Assembly (NCBI RefSeq): GCF_040643635.1 | Contig: NZ_JBEYUS010000001.1 | Span: 1-64,000 of the forward strand | Direction of reading: 5' to 3' | Length of the DNA stretch: 64,000 bases | Source: Saccharopolyspora_C sp040643635 | GTDB lineage: Bacteria; Actinomycetota; Actinomycetes; Mycobacteriales; Pseudonocardiaceae | Part shown: positions 63,807-64,000 of the stretch, in pieces | Position numbering within the stretch: the stretch's first letter is position 1 | Layout of the letters: each line of letters begins with the position of its first letter | Notes under the pieces: generated by a model | Database searches by the model: none | What the model saw: only the letters and a program-made list of their open reading frames with translations | Told to the model about the DNA's origin: nothing | Program-made: the position numbers and the translations under genes

Positions 63807-64000
63807 AGGGGCGGCTCGGGAGAGAGGGGGAGTCGCGAGCTCGAACCGCCCCACGCGTGAGTTCCCGCCAGCGGGCCCAGTGGGCGGGGGGCACCCGGGG
63901 CCCGGCGGGGCGTGGTCCGACGGGGGAGACGGGCCACGCTCTTCTGTTCGCTCTCGCGGGATCGGGGAGTGCGTGGGAGCCGATCAGCGAGAGCAGTGTC

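Noticed and set aside
2446..64000. A second att copy of the tRNA-Lys 3' end
   Set aside because: Scanning for the CTGGGTTCGATCCCCAG-type core found only the other tRNA T-arms, so no distal attachment site can be claimed.

Overview
The window is about 64 kb of very GC-rich chromosomal DNA from a mycothiol-producing, high-GC actinomycete. The gene set (mshA, an HbhA-like gene, DUF2516 and DUF2505 genes, an aa3-type ctaD, an AccA1/AccD1 pair, many TetR regulators, a gamma-butyrolactone-receptor-like regulator) and the coding style best fit a Pseudonocardiaceae member such as Saccharopolyspora. That placement is an inference from gene content; no database was searched. Several genes have no Shine-Dalgarno but a TAnnnT -10 hexamer 6-8 nt before the start codon, which suggests frequent leaderless transcription.

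Left part (1-6.5 kb): a truncated GGDEF protein, a lipoprotein plus dusB operon, and tRNA-Lys flanked by the C-terminal remnant of a tyrosine recombinase. After it come a Tat-exported ferritin-like protein, a small AT-richer membrane gene and a frameshifted peptidase E, which together look like the scar of an old integrated element. From 6.5 to 26 kb lies a metabolic and regulatory patchwork. It holds VOC, NTF2-like and NmrA-like proteins, a PD-(D/E)XK nuclease-like protein, a TetR plus self-sufficient cytochrome P450 (CYP102/BM3-type), a Crp/Fnr regulator, a DUF418 membrane protein with divergent TetR, YigZ, a YxjG-type methyltransferase, an FAD monooxygenase, an arylamine N-acetyltransferase, an aldo-keto reductase and an MFS exporter. 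Three TetR genes have clear paired palindromic operators.

Middle (26-42 kb): ctaD; a TetR-controlled accD1-accA1-acyl-CoA dehydrogenase operon, probably for leucine or branched-chain acid breakdown; a ribbon-helix-helix-like protein; a gamma-butyrolactone-receptor-like regulator with an ARE-like operator; a tRNA-Glu/Asp/Phe cluster; small secreted and hypothetical genes; a PP2C-like phosphatase; and a divergent YczE membrane protein/MocR (YczR-type) regulator pair.

The most striking region (43.2-48.1 kb) is a four-gene operon: a subtilisin (S8) protease with no visible export signal, an ECF-like sigma factor, a small beta-rich protein and an 874-residue TPR-CHAT (caspase-like) protease. The last three genes overlap. 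It reads as a proteolysis/transcription signalling or biological-conflict module.

Right part (48-64 kb): conserved actinobacterial housekeeping with gene order like Mycobacterium tuberculosis Rv0474-Rv0487. It contains dapC, DUF445, a CGNR regulator, XRE regulator-HbhA-like-DUF2516-hydrolase, a YbaK-like deacylase, purU, a methyltransferase, DUF2505/murB sharing a back-to-back promoter, a trypsin-like protein whose catalytic Ser is Ala, an L,D-transpeptidase lipoprotein, mshA and a YbjN-domain protein. Five intergenic tandem-repeat tracts occur; three begin at or within 2 nt of a stop codon, and one has engulfed and duplicated the leader of the YbaK-like gene.
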